Source: Vibrio vulnificus NBRC 15645 = ATCC 27562
GTDB lineage: Bacteria > Pseudomonadota > Gammaproteobacteria > Enterobacterales > Vibrionaceae
DNA: 64,000 nt
Direction of reading: 5' to 3'
Assembly: GCF_002224265.1 (NCBI RefSeq)
Contig: NZ_CP012882.1
Location: 682,001 to 746,000, forward strand
The notes under the pieces: generated by a model
Databases searched by the model: none
The model's input: the letters and a program-made list of their open reading frames with translations, nothing else
Told to the model about the DNA's origin: nothing
Shown here: positions 53,406-62,221 of the stretch, piece by piece
Layout of the letters: every line of letters begins with the position of its first letter
Numbering within the stretch: the stretch's first letter is position 1
Translations under genes and position numbers: made by a program

Positions 53406-54572
53406 ATGAATCGCCGATACAGCGGGGCGCTTATTTCTCTTTCTGCATTGTTATCATGCTCGTCACTTGCCTCTTTCTACGATCCGGTTGATGGACAATT
53501 CGATATGGGGCATCACATTGCAGAGAATGCTCATGGTTTTTTACCAGTACCTATCCTAATTACCGAGCCTGCTATTGGGTATGGCGGCGGTATCGCTGGT
53601 TTGTTTTTGCATGAAACGCAAGAAGAGAAACACAAAAGAAAACAAGCGGCGTTATCAGCAATAGATGGCGGAGCACAGCTCGTACCGAGTGCAATGACTG
53701 TCGCAGGCGCATTAGGTACTGAAAATGGTACTTGGTTTGCGTTTGGTGGACACCGACGCTCTTGGCTTAATGACTCCATTCGCTATGTAGGCGGTGGTGG
53801 TGTTGGGGTGGCTAACTTGGATTTGTATAAACACATCTCCTTTGGGCCGATTGATAAGGAAATCAAATTTGGAACCAAAACAACGGTCGCAGTGCTGGCT
53901 CAAAAAGTGCAATTTCGCCTTGCCGATACACCATTGATGCTTGGTGTAAAACAAATGTTGGCGAAGTCTAAAGTGGAATCGGATAACAAGCTGATAGATA
54001 AGGTCATGCAACTTACCCTTGGAAGTGAAGCTGTAACGTCTGGGTTAGGTGTGCTCGCTGAATACGATACTCGCGATAATCTCTTTTACCCTAGCAAAGG
54101 GTATAAAGTGACTGCTGACTATATGATTTATGATGATGCTTTAGGCAGTGATTATAATTATCGTACTTTTAACCTTGATGCAGAAGCCTACATCCCGATT
54201 GCGGAAAAATGGACGTTAGGTTTGGCTGGCAACTACCAAAATTTTGAGCAGAAAGATTCTATGGTGTCACCGACTGCAAAGCCGTATGTCGCACTGCGGG
54301 GTGTTTCTTCATACCGTTACCAAGGTGATGAAATCGAAACCTTGCAAGCTCAACTAACTTACAGCATTAACCATCGTTGGAAAGTGAGTGGTTTTTATGG
54401 TGCGGGTCAAGCGACCCAACGGAGTGGCGATGAACAAGACAGCCGAGTTAATGCTGGTGGCGTAGGTTTTCGTTATCAAATTGCTCGTCGATATGGCCTA
54501 CACATAGGTATGGACTATGCGATGAGTGATGAAGAAAATGCTATTTATTTCAATGTAGGCAGTGGCTTTTGA
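53406..54572 (+). CDS. Outer-membrane beta-barrel protein (bacterial surface antigen family)
   Basis: The 388-residue protein has a signal peptide (cleavage near residue 22, ...SCSSLAS) and a barrel similar to the C-terminal half of BamA/TamA proteins (Bac_surface_Ag), without POTRA repeats. It includes EYDTRDNLFYPSKGY, a typical barrel-start motif, and the final strand AIYFNVGSGF. GAGGG lies 10 bp before ATG 53406; a longer frame from 53334 would run through a terminator hairpin. The role is unknown. It may be a porin-like or lipid-handling barrel that works with the lipoprotein hydrolases nearby. Confidence 0.75.
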   Translation: MNRRYSGALISLSALLSCSSLASFYDPVDGQFDMGHHIAENAHGFLPVPILITEPAIGYGGGIAGLFLHETQEEKHKRKQAALSAIDGGAQLVPSAMTVAGALGTENGTWFAFGGHRRSWLNDSIRYVGGGGVGVANLDLYKHISFGPIDKEIKFGTKTTVAVLAQKVQFRLADTPLMLGVKQMLAKSKVESDNKLIDKVMQLTLGSEAVTSGLGVLAEYDTRDNLFYPSKGYKVTADYMIYDDALGSDYNYRTFNLDAEAYIPIAEKWTLGLAGNYQNFEQKDSMVSPTAKPYVALRGVSSYRYQGDEIETLQAQLTYSINHRWKVSGFYGAGQATQRSGDEQDSRVNAGGVGFRYQIARRYGLHIGMDYAMSDEENAIYFNVGSGF

Positions 54573-55111
54573 ATAGCCACCAAGCCAGTCAGTCTATATA
54601 AAAGGTGTCTATTCACTAACCATTCCGATACTAATGGTTTGCTGCTAAGCCCTGAGGGATCTCCTCATTAATTCCCCCAGAGCATAGCTGCCTTTTTCCA
54701 GTTTTATACAAGCTCATCAAACTGTTGCCATACATTATAGAAAAATCAACATCCTTAATGTCGAGCTATATGGGATTTTTATTAATTAACCTGAGATCGG
54801 CTTAAGCTATCAAACCCGATTTTCAGTGGTTGTGATGTTAAGTGATGGCTTTTCTGGTTTTAGGTAGTACGCGATTTTAGTTGCTCACAATCCTTCTTGC
54901 TCGAAAGCTCTGATCACGAAACCAGCTTTTGGTTCTATTCTATTGTTAACCCGAGTTCAGGTTAATTACGTTGAACAGGGATGTATTGCATAAGTTTTCG
55001 CAGTTTTATGCCTGCACCTGGTTACAAAAAAGTAACTAAAATCGTTACAACTAAGCTGTTAGAGCATGCTCCTTGAACTCACCCGTCACTCAACTCCACA
55101 TAATCATCTGC
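54573..55111. other. Intergenic region, no gene seen
   Basis: This 540-bp AT-rich stretch has no credible open frame. A short AACC/GGTT dyad lies near 54948-54964. It forms the right border of the 35-54.6 kb gene set and may hold degraded sequence. Confidence 0.4.
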
Positions 55112-55990
55112 TTAACCCTTACTCATCGCTGTGCGCCTTTTGCTCTTAAGCCAATGCTTCCAGCGAATGGGCATCATAGGCACAATAATCAGTAGAATGC
55201 CTAGAACGGTGTAACTGTCTGGCACTTCATCAAACCAAATCACTCCAAAGAAGGTGACAAACGCTAAGCCAGAATATTCCGCCAGAGCGATCTGGCTTGC
55301 CGGGGCTTGCTGAAATGCCTTCACCACCAAAGCATGGTAGGCGAGCACAAACAGATTGATCGCCACAATCCATAAAATATGTTCGAAGCGAATCGCGCTC
55401 CATTGCCAGTAGGCGAGGGCAAACGCAAAGGGCAGCGTCATCAAGGTCGTCCAAAAAAGTGTGGAAATCAGTGACTGTTCGGCAGGCACTTTGCGGATCA
55501 GAATATTGCCTACCCCCATGGATAACGCGCTGCCCAGCGCGACGATGGCAGCCCAGTGAAACTGCTCGGGGCGCAGCACAATCAGCACACCAACAAAGCC
55601 CAATAGCGTTGCAACCATTTTCCCTACGGCAGGGCGCTCCCCCAAAAAGACAAAGGCCAGTGGCAATACCAACAGAGGGCCAACGTAGAACATGGCATTG
55701 GCGGTCGCCAGTGGCAAATGGGTGATCGCTATCATGGCGCACGCGCTGCCGAGCAAGATCAGCTGCGCGCGCCAAAAGGTGATCCAGTCGCAGCCCTTTT
55801 TCCACTGCGATTTTTCCATGCGCAGCCAGAAAGGCAACAGCAGCACAAGGCTAATAGACTGGCGAATAAACACATATTGAAATGTGGGCACTTCGCCATT
55901 GAGTATTTTGAGTGATACATCAGAAAGTGAGGCAAGCAAATTGGCCGCCACCAGTAAAAAGATGGCGCGAGAAACGGTTGGGTTGTTCAT
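55112..55990 (-). CDS. EamA/DMT-family transporter
   Basis: The 292-residue inner-membrane protein has ten hydrophobic helices in two EamA repeats (residues ~8-140 and ~150-280). Family features include QYVFIRQSISLVLLLPFWLR and FLGERPAVGKMVATLLGFVGVLIVLRP. Members export metabolites such as amino acids or purines. The GC content is back to that of the flanking chromosome. It is divergent from kdgK-eda but no functional link is evident. Confidence 0.85.
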   Translation of the reverse strand: MNNPTVSRAIFLLVAANLLASLSDVSLKILNGEVPTFQYVFIRQSISLVLLLPFWLRMEKSQWKKGCDWITFWRAQLILLGSACAMIAITHLPLATANAMFYVGPLLVLPLAFVFLGERPAVGKMVATLLGFVGVLIVLRPEQFHWAAIVALGSALSMGVGNILIRKVPAEQSLISTLFWTTLMTLPFAFALAYWQWSAIRFEHILWIVAINLFVLAYHALVVKAFQQAPASQIALAEYSGLAFVTFFGVIWFDEVPDSYTVLGILLIIVPMMPIRWKHWLKSKRRTAMSKG

Positions 55991-56125
55991 GATACGAAGT
56001 GCTAATGGCTCGTCTACTGCCAGCGTTGGCGAGTGTGTGAATAAGGTTAGTGGCGTGATGCTATCAGAGAGCAGCAGAACTCGAACCTGCCAAAACCGCA
56101 GAGTTGGATCTTGCTCACGATTAAT

Positions 56126-56140
56126 TGAACCGTCGTTTTA
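56126..56140 (+). promoter_or_regulatory. KdgR-like operator before kdgK-eda
   Basis: TGAACCGTCGTTTTA resembles KdgR boxes (TGAAA-N5-TTTCA), with two mismatches. It lies about 65 bp before kdgK. Confidence 0.45.
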
Positions 56141-56203
56141 AAAATATTGTTTCTGAGTTTTGTTGCTGCAATAATAGCGGCAATTACGTTAAGGAGACAT
56201 CCT

Positions 56204-57133
56204 ATGAATCACATCAATCGCGTTGCCATCATTGGTGAATGCATGGTTGAACTGAAAAAGGTCAACGGCGCGCTACAACAAGGTTTTGGTGGGGATACGC
56301 TCAACACCGCAGTTTACCTTTCCCGTTTGACCCAGCAATCCGGTGTTTCAACCTCTTATGTTACGGGATTAGGACAGGATCCATTTAGCCGAGAAATGCT
56401 TGCCGCTTGGCAAGACGAAGGCATCAACACGGATATGGTGTACCTTTCTCAAGACAAATTGCCAGGCATTTATGCCATCGAAACAGCAGACAATGGCGAG
56501 CGTAGCTTCTTCTATTGGCGCAACGATTCGGCGGCGAAATACTGGCTGCGTGATCGTGCCATCCTGACGCTGGCGAAAGAGCTGTGTCAGCATCAAATGA
56601 TTTACCTCAGTGGTATCAGCTTGGCGATATTGTCGCAAGATTGCCGAGAAGCGCTGATCAAACTGCTCGCGCTTTGCCGCAGTGATGGGGTGAAAATCGC
56701 GTTTGATAACAACTTCCGACCAGCGCTGTGGAACAACGTGGCGGAAGCACAAGCGTTCTACCAGCAAATTCTGCAAGTCACCGATATGGCGTTTCTCACC
56801 TTTGATGATGAGATGCTGTTGTGGGGCGATACCCATGAAGATCAAGCAATTGAGCGCACCAAGGGGTTTGGCGTGAGCGAAATCGTCATCAAACGTGGTG
56901 GGGATGCGTGTTTTGTCGTTACAGAAGCGGGCCGTCATGCGGTTGCTCCACTCAAAATTGACCATGTTATCGACACCACAGCCGCAGGAGATTCATTCAG
57001 TGCTGGCTATCTTGCAAAGCGTATTCTGGGTGGTGATTGTCAGCAAGCTGCTTTTGCTGGTCACACGGTTGCAGGTCATGTTATTCAACATCGTGGCGCG
57101 ATTATTCCTCGCGAAGCGATGCCAACTATTTAA
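56204..57133 (+). CDS. kdgK: 2-keto-3-deoxygluconate kinase (KdgK)
   Basis: The 309-residue PfkB-family kinase has the N-terminal NRVAIIGECMVEL, the substrate loop FGGDTLNTAVYLSRL, and the C-terminal signature DTTAAGDSFSAGYLAKR with the catalytic aspartate. It phosphorylates KDG to KDPG with ATP. AAGGAG lies 7 bp before ATG 56204, clearly favouring this start over one 19 codons upstream. It heads a two-gene operon with eda, 12 bp apart, and completes the uronate pathway begun at 30-33 kb. Confidence 0.92.
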   Translation: MNHINRVAIIGECMVELKKVNGALQQGFGGDTLNTAVYLSRLTQQSGVSTSYVTGLGQDPFSREMLAAWQDEGINTDMVYLSQDKLPGIYAIETADNGERSFFYWRNDSAAKYWLRDRAILTLAKELCQHQMIYLSGISLAILSQDCREALIKLLALCRSDGVKIAFDNNFRPALWNNVAEAQAFYQQILQVTDMAFLTFDDEMLLWGDTHEDQAIERTKGFGVSEIVIKRGGDACFVVTEAGRHAVAPLKIDHVIDTTAAGDSFSAGYLAKRILGGDCQQAAFAGHTVAGHVIQHRGAIIPREAMPTI

Positions 57134-57145
57134 GGATTCAAACAA

Positions 57146-57769
57146 ATGAAAGATTTAAATCAAAAGCTTGCTGAAATCAAAGTGGTTCCGGTTATCGCCA
57201 TCAAAGATGCCAACAAAGCGGCAAAATTGGCGCAAGTGCTGATTGAAAATGGCCTGCCTTGTGCTGAAGTGACGTTCCGCACTGCAGATGCGGCTTTGGC
57301 GATCAAAAACATGCGCGAAGCGTACCCAGAAATGCTGATCGGTGCGGGTACGGTACTGACGTCTGCACAAGTGGATGAAGCGATTGACGCAGGTGTGGAT
57401 TTTATCGTCAGCCCAGGTTTCAACCCAACCACAGTGAAATATTGCCAACAGCGCAACGTGACCATTGTTCCGGGAGTGAATAACCCAAGTTTGGTTGAGC
57501 AAGCGATGGAAATGGGCCTACGTACCTTGAAATTCTTCCCTGCCGAGCCATCGGGTGGCGTGAACATGCTGAAAGCGCTGACGGCGGTTTACCCAGTGAA
57601 ATTTATGCCGACGGGCGGCGTTAGCCCAAGCAACGTCAAAGATTATCTTGCTATCCCTGCTGTGTTGGCGTGTGGTGGCACATGGATGGTTCCGGGTGAT
57701 TTGATCGACAACGAGCAATGGGATGATCTAGCGAAGCTAGTACGCGAAGTTGCGGGCATTATCGCTTAA
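57146..57769 (+). CDS. eda: KDPG/KHG aldolase (Eda)
   Basis: The 207-residue class I aldolase has PVIAIKD near the start, EVTFRT with the catalytic glutamate, IGAGTVLT, the Schiff-base lysine in LKFFPAE and MPTGGVSP. It splits 2-keto-3-deoxy-6-phosphogluconate to pyruvate and glyceraldehyde 3-phosphate. It is the last step of the uronate route with KdgK and also serves the Entner-Doudoroff pathway. A terminator follows about 90 bp downstream. Confidence 0.95.
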   Translation: MKDLNQKLAEIKVVPVIAIKDANKAAKLAQVLIENGLPCAEVTFRTADAALAIKNMREAYPEMLIGAGTVLTSAQVDEAIDAGVDFIVSPGFNPTTVKYCQQRNVTIVPGVNNPSLVEQAMEMGLRTLKFFPAEPSGGVNMLKALTAVYPVKFMPTGGVSPSNVKDYLAIPAVLACGGTWMVPGDLIDNEQWDDLAKLVREVAGIIA

Positions 57770-57803
57770 TTCCCCCTGATTTGGCTCCCTTCACTATCTT
57801 CAT

Positions 57804-57841
57804 AAATCGAAGATATTTGCTTTAGAAATCGAAGATATTTG
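57804..57841. repeat. Two 16-bp direct repeats with 22-bp spacing
   Basis: AAATCGAAGATATTTG occurs at 57804-57819 and 57826-57841, exactly 22 bp apart (about two helical turns), between eda and its terminator. Confidence 0.75.
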
Positions 57842-57855
57842 GCTCTTCTTTGCCA

Positions 57856-57882
57856 CGCCTGCACTGGTTGCAGGCGTTTTTT
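57856..57882 (+). terminator. Intrinsic terminator after eda
   Basis: CGCCTGC/GCAGGCG has a 7-nt loop and is followed by TTTTTT. Confidence 0.85.
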
Positions 57883-58024
57883 CTACGCCCCTAGTGGCGA
57901 ATTTGTGACCTCGGCAAAGTTTTAGGGCGTAGGGAGTAAGAAGGATGTGTTTGTTATTCCGTCGTTTTATTCTGAGCGTGATAAAAACGATCAAACGTCT
58001 ATCTTTTTAAGCCTTCATGGTTCT

Positions 58025-58072
58025 GAGCATCTGTTGTTTTGAGCATCTATTGTTTTAAGTATCTATGGTGAC
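58025..58072. repeat. Three imperfect 16-bp tandem repeats before malS
   Basis: The unit GAGCATCTRTTGTTTT occurs at 58025, 58041 and, degenerate, 58057. It lies 35-80 bp before the malS start, in the promoter/leader region. Confidence 0.6.
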
Positions 58073-58106
58073 TTGAGAGGGTAAGGCGTGAACAACGGAC
58101 TGAACG

Positions 58107-60170
58107 ATGAAACTGAATGCCATAACCCTAACTCTGATCCTCAGCTCGACAGCGGCGATTGCCGAGCCGAATTTAACCATCTCAACCACCACCAACAGCC
58201 GAGATTTTCCACTCAGTACCGAGCAGCCATTAGTGGTGCCGCTGGTCAAAGACAGCTATCAACTCAAAGTCACCGGGCTGGAAGGCGATTGCCAAGCGCC
58301 CGATGCGCAGGTGATCAAGTTCAACCAACCCATTGCGCTGAATTGCGGTAAAGCGACCGAACTTCCGCTAAAAATTCGCTTTACGGGTGACTACAGCTTT
58401 GAACTGGACGCGAACGCCCACACGCTGACATTTAAACGAGAGCCGAAAAAGGTCGCCAAAACCGAGTTCAAACGGCCACTGCCGCAGGTGACTTGTGAAG
58501 TCTACCAAGGCGGAGAAGTGACGATTGAACTGGGCGACAGCTTCAAAGACGGCACCTCACTGCGTGACGCCTACAGCGGCCAAGTGGTGAGCGTTAAGCA
58601 GGGTAAAGTCAGCTTAACGCCGTCGGCGCAATCGGGTGGTTTGGTGCTGCTGGAACCGGTTAAACAAAACAAAAAAGCGCGCCCTTTCGATTACCGCAAC
58701 GCGAATATTTACTTCGTGATGGTGGATCGCTTTCACAATGGCGACCCCAGTAACGACCAAAGTTATGGTCGTCAGAAGGACGGCAAAGAGGAAATTGGTA
58801 CCTTCCACGGCGGAGATCTTAAAGGAGTGACGGAAAAGCTCGATTACATTCAAAGTCTCGGCACCGATGCGATATGGCTGTCACCGATTGTAGAGCAAGT
58901 GCACGGTTTCGTTGGTGGTGGCGACAGCGGCTCTTTCCCATTTTATGCCTACCACGGCTATTGGACGCGTGATTTTACCAAGATCGATGAAAACTTTGGC
59001 CGCGATGAAGATTTGAAAACATTGGTGGAAGAAGCGCATAAGCGCGGCATCAAAATCTTGCTGGATGCGGTCATCAACCATTCTGGGTACTCAACGCTGG
59101 CGGATCTGCAATTTGATGGGATGCAAGTGACGGCAAAAGAAGCGAACTTGCCAGAAAAGTGGGCCAATTGGCAGCCAAAAGAGGGTGAAAACTGGCATAG
59201 CTACCACTCTGCGATCGATTATCAAAGCCAAAACTGGTCACAGTGGTGGGGGGCAGATTGGGTGCGCACTGGGCTGCCGGGTTACCAAAAACCGGGCAGC
59301 AGCGACATCACTTTGTCTCTCGCTGGGTTACCTGATTTTCGTACCGAGTCGACCCAAGCGGTGACGCCGCCACAGTGGCTGTTAGATAACCCTGGCACGC
59401 GCGTGGTGGCGCGTGACAACTACACCGTCAGCGACTATTTGATAGAGTGGCAAACCGATTGGGTGAAACGCTTTGGTATTGATGGTTATCGGGTAGATAC
59501 GGTCAAACACGTAGAAGGCGAAGTGTGGAAGCGTCTGAAACAAGAAGCGACGAAAAGTCTCGATGCGTGGCGCAAAGCCAATGGTCAATCGGGTGCGCCG
59601 TTTTGGATGATGGGGGAAGTGTGGGGCCATTCTGCTTACCGCAGCCCTTATTTTGACGACGGCTTTGACGCGCTGATCAATTTTGATATGCAGAAGAAGC
59701 TCGATAAAGGCGCAGCCTGTTTTAGCCAAATGGCTGACACCTATCGCGATTACGCCAACACCATCGCGCAGCAAAGTGACTTCAACCCAGTGAGCTACAT
59801 GTCCTCACACGATACTGAGCTGTTCTTTAGCCGTTTTAAAGACTATACCGTGCAGCGCAACGCCGCGAACGCATTGCTCCTCAGCCCAGGTGCGGTGCAG
59901 ATTTATTATGGTGATGAAGTGGGGCGCAATATTGGCCCATATGCCGATGATTTCCATCAAGGCACCCGATCAGATATGGTTTGGACACTGTCTGACGAAC
60001 AACAACGCTTGCTTAACCACTGGCAGACGTTAGGGCAGTTTCGTCAAGCACACCCTGCCATTGGCGCGGGTGTGCATAAAGAAATCGAACAAACAGGCGC
60101 GTACGTTTTTTCTCGCACGCTGGGGGATGACAAAGTGGTGATCGCCTTTGTAGGCAGAACGGAAAAATAA
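58107..60170 (+). CDS. malS: Periplasmic alpha-amylase MalS
   Basis: The 687-residue GH13 enzyme has a signal peptide (cleavage after ...STAAIA, ~19), an N-terminal beta domain (~20-195), and a catalytic barrel. Conserved regions are DAVINHS (region I), GIDGYRVDTVKH with the nucleophile aspartate (II), MMGEVWG with the acid/base glutamate (III) and YMSSHD (IV). The block NGDPSNDQSYGR followed by GTFHGGDLKG is shared closely with E. coli MalS (676 residues). It cleaves maltodextrins in the periplasm. No other maltose genes are adjacent. Confidence 0.93.
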   Translation: MKLNAITLTLILSSTAAIAEPNLTISTTTNSRDFPLSTEQPLVVPLVKDSYQLKVTGLEGDCQAPDAQVIKFNQPIALNCGKATELPLKIRFTGDYSFELDANAHTLTFKREPKKVAKTEFKRPLPQVTCEVYQGGEVTIELGDSFKDGTSLRDAYSGQVVSVKQGKVSLTPSAQSGGLVLLEPVKQNKKARPFDYRNANIYFVMVDRFHNGDPSNDQSYGRQKDGKEEIGTFHGGDLKGVTEKLDYIQSLGTDAIWLSPIVEQVHGFVGGGDSGSFPFYAYHGYWTRDFTKIDENFGRDEDLKTLVEEAHKRGIKILLDAVINHSGYSTLADLQFDGMQVTAKEANLPEKWANWQPKEGENWHSYHSAIDYQSQNWSQWWGADWVRTGLPGYQKPGSSDITLSLAGLPDFRTESTQAVTPPQWLLDNPGTRVVARDNYTVSDYLIEWQTDWVKRFGIDGYRVDTVKHVEGEVWKRLKQEATKSLDAWRKANGQSGAPFWMMGEVWGHSAYRSPYFDDGFDALINFDMQKKLDKGAACFSQMADTYRDYANTIAQQSDFNPVSYMSSHDTELFFSRFKDYTVQRNAANALLLSPGAVQIYYGDEVGRNIGPYADDFHQGTRSDMVWTLSDEQQRLLNHWQTLGQFRQAHPAIGAGVHKEIEQTGAYVFSRTLGDDKVVIAFVGRTEK

Positions 60171-60176
60171 CCCAAT

Positions 60177-60200
60177 GCCGCCATCGTTATCGGTGGTGGC
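60177..60200. terminator. Hairpin between convergent malS and DUF302 genes
   Basis: A 10-bp stem with two G-T pairs (60177-60186 with 60191-60200) and a 4-nt loop lies next to the DUF302 stop. Only a weak TTATT follows. Confidence 0.45.
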
Positions 60201-60590
60201 TTATTGTGCCAAACCGGCGCAAACGCGTTGCAGTTTTTCTTTCACTTGCCCGGCTAGCCCTTCGATGCCGGGTTGATCCACCATGCTGAGCACCGCAGAG
60301 GGGTCCATAAACGCCACCGTCACGCTATCGTCTTCTTCCACCCGCACCACCACATTGCACGGCAGTAATAAGCCAATATCTGGCTCGGCGGTGATGGCTT
60401 GATTGGCCAAGTGAGGGTTGCAAGCGCCGAGAATCACATAAGGTTTTCTATCCACATCGATCTTTTTCTTTAAGGTCGCTTTGACATCGATTTCGGTCAA
60501 AATACCAAAGCCTTCTTTGGCGAGCTCTTCGGTCACTTTGCTAATCGCTTGTTCATAGCTGCCAGCAAACTGAGTGCTAAATCCGTACAT
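60201..60590 (-). CDS. DUF302 protein
   Basis: The 129-residue cytoplasmic protein shows the DUF302 pattern: FEQAISKVTEELAKEGFGILTEIDVKATL-like N-terminal helix-strand, then PYVILGACNPHLANQAITAEPDIGLLLPCNVVV. AAGGAG lies 5 bp before ATG 60590, which gives the usual length. The fold binds unknown ligands and is widespread; no function is established. It is monocistronic. Confidence 0.85.
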   Translation of the reverse strand: MYGFSTQFAGSYEQAISKVTEELAKEGFGILTEIDVKATLKKKIDVDRKPYVILGACNPHLANQAITAEPDIGLLLPCNVVVRVEEDDSVTVAFMDPSAVLSMVDQPGIEGLAGQVKEKLQRVCAGLAQ

Positions 60591-60998
60591 GTTTATCTCC
60601 TTGATGGATAAATTCCGTTTGAGTATAGGAGAGAATGTCGGCGTTTGAGCAATGGCACAAGGTGTGCTGACGGCGCGAAAGTTCGATGATCGCTGCAAAT
60701 CTCTTTTATCTCGCCGAAGAAAAGCGACGTTTGCCGCAAAAGATCCATAAAAATTGCTAGCGCACTGTTATGAAATGTGGGGAATTTGGTTTCCAATTCG
60801 CTTGGTTGTGAATGGATTAAAAAACCTAATTTGTGATATTAATTAATATAATATGTTAATTGTGATGGTTATCAAAAAATAATATTTCAATAGTGGCTTA
60901 TTTAATCGTTTGGCGTGGGGGTTGACCCTGATCAGTATGTAACCCGTCTTCTACGTTCAAGATCCTATGCGTTCAGTTCCACAACCATAGGTGAATTT
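60591..60998. other. Divergent intergenic region with CRP-like site
   Basis: No gene is seen. TGTGA-TGGTTA-TCAAA at 60861-60876 matches a CRP site except for one base in the second half (TCACA) and lies about 120 bp before yjiH. ATGGCACAAGGTGTGCT (60652-60668) has -24 GG and -12 GC at sigma-54 spacing but is over 300 bp from yjiH. Confidence 0.4.
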
Positions 60999-61748
60999 AT
61001 GACAACTCCTGTTCAAACAGAACGCAAGGTAACGATTGGGAGCTACATTGCTCTCGCGTTCGCTGTTGTGTTCTTCTCGGGCCTACTGCAATCCAATCAG
61101 TGGTATGGCGTTTTTGACTTTACAACGCTAAACGGTGCGTTCGGTAAAGTGGCGTACGGCGTGAACGAAACGGCCGATGGCGTACAAGCCATGACCACCT
61201 CTTTCCGTGGTACAGGCGGTAGCGGTGCGCGTGATGGTTTCATCTTCGCGTTAACCTTAATTCCAACGGTGATGTTCGCACTGGGTATGATCAACGTGCT
61301 TGAACATTACGGCGCATTGGACGCAGCACGCAAATTGCTGACGCCGCTACTACGCCCATTGATGAACATCCCAGGTAACACGGGTCTTGCATTGATCGCC
61401 TCTCTACAAAGTACCGATGCGGGTGCGGCGATGACACGTCAGTTGAAAGACGAAGGCCACCTGACCAAGCGCGAAACCGACATATTCACCATGTTCCAGT
61501 TCACTGCCGGTGCCACCATCGTTAACTTCTTCTCTTCTGGCGCGGTGCTCTTCACCCTCACCATGGCAGACGGTTCACCAGCAGTAACATCGTCTATCGG
61601 CCTAGCGGTTGCCGTGATGTTCGTCTTCAAAATCGTCGGCGCGAACTTGTTCCGCATCTACCTAAACCTAACGGAAGGTAAAGAAGACAAACAAGACAAC
61701 GCGGATCAAGACAAACCACAAACGCTAAAAGAAGAGGCAGCAAAATGA
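60999..61748 (+). CDS. yjiH: YjiH-type nucleoside-recognition (Gate) membrane protein
   Basis: The 249-residue inner-membrane protein has five or six helices and the Gate/nucleoside-recognition domain (RDGFIFALTLIPTVMFALGMINVLEHYGALDAARKLLTPLLRPL), as in E. coli YjiH and spore-maturation protein A. The charged C-terminal tail is cytoplasmic. AGGTG lies 6 bp before ATG 60999. Its end overlaps yjiG by 4 bp (ATGA), so the two are translationally coupled and probably form one complex. In E. coli the pair sits beside isoaspartyl dipeptidase; here an M20 peptidase follows. A transport role is inferred. Confidence 0.88.
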   Translation: MTTPVQTERKVTIGSYIALAFAVVFFSGLLQSNQWYGVFDFTTLNGAFGKVAYGVNETADGVQAMTTSFRGTGGSGARDGFIFALTLIPTVMFALGMINVLEHYGALDAARKLLTPLLRPLMNIPGNTGLALIASLQSTDAGAAMTRQLKDEGHLTKRETDIFTMFQFTAGATIVNFFSSGAVLFTLTMADGSPAVTSSIGLAVAVMFVFKIVGANLFRIYLNLTEGKEDKQDNADQDKPQTLKEEAAK

Positions 61749-62212
61749 GTGAAGTAAAAGCAAAGAAGCCAATTGTGACCGACATTTTTGTTGAAGGCGC
61801 GAAAAAAGGCTGGGTTATTGCCACCACCTCGACCGTTCCTAACGTTCTGATGGCGTTTGTGATCATCAAAGCGCTGCAAATCACGGGCACACTTGATTTG
61901 ATGGGCAGCGTATTCTCACCCGTCATGGCGGTGTTTGGTTTGCCGGGTGAAGCGGCGGCGGTATTGATCGGCGCATGGATGTCGATGGGCGGCGCAGTGG
62001 GTGTGGTGATCAGCTTGTTTGACCAAGGCATCCTTAACGGCACTCACATTGCGATTTTGGCGCCAGCGATCTACCTAATGGGCTCACAAGTTCAGTACGT
62101 TGGCCGTATCTTGGGTCCTATCGGCACTGAAGGCCGTTACATTCCAGTGATGATCGCAATTTCAGTATTGAACGCCTTTGGCGCCATGCTGGTCATGAAC
62201 CTGTTTGTCTAG
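61745..62212 (+). CDS. yjiG: YjiG-type nucleoside-recognition membrane protein
   Basis: The 155-residue protein closely follows E. coli YjiG, with DIFVEGAKKGWVIATTSTVPN, VMAVFGLPGEAAAVLIGAWMSMGGAVG and PAIYLMGSQVQYVGR. It has about four helices and complements YjiH in a split Gate-domain transporter-like pair. It is translationally coupled to yjiH and ends 9 bp before the M20 peptidase gene. Substrate unknown, but small peptides or amino acids are plausible from the neighbour. Confidence 0.9.
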   Translation: MSEVKAKKPIVTDIFVEGAKKGWVIATTSTVPNVLMAFVIIKALQITGTLDLMGSVFSPVMAVFGLPGEAAAVLIGAWMSMGGAVGVVISLFDQGILNGTHIAILAPAIYLMGSQVQYVGRILGPIGTEGRYIPVMIAISVLNAFGAMLVMNLFV

Positions 62213-62221
62213 GAGTAAGAT

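Noticed and set aside
56069..56090. Minus-strand sequence resembling a tRNA T-arm (GCAGG-TTCGAGT-TCTGC)
   Set aside because: No matching anticodon arm, D-arm or CCA end could be built around it, so it is not a tRNA gene. It could be a relic of an integration site but nothing else supports that.
60652..60668. Sigma-54 promoter for yjiH
   Set aside because: Spacing of GG and GC fits, but other positions match poorly and the start codon is over 300 bp away.
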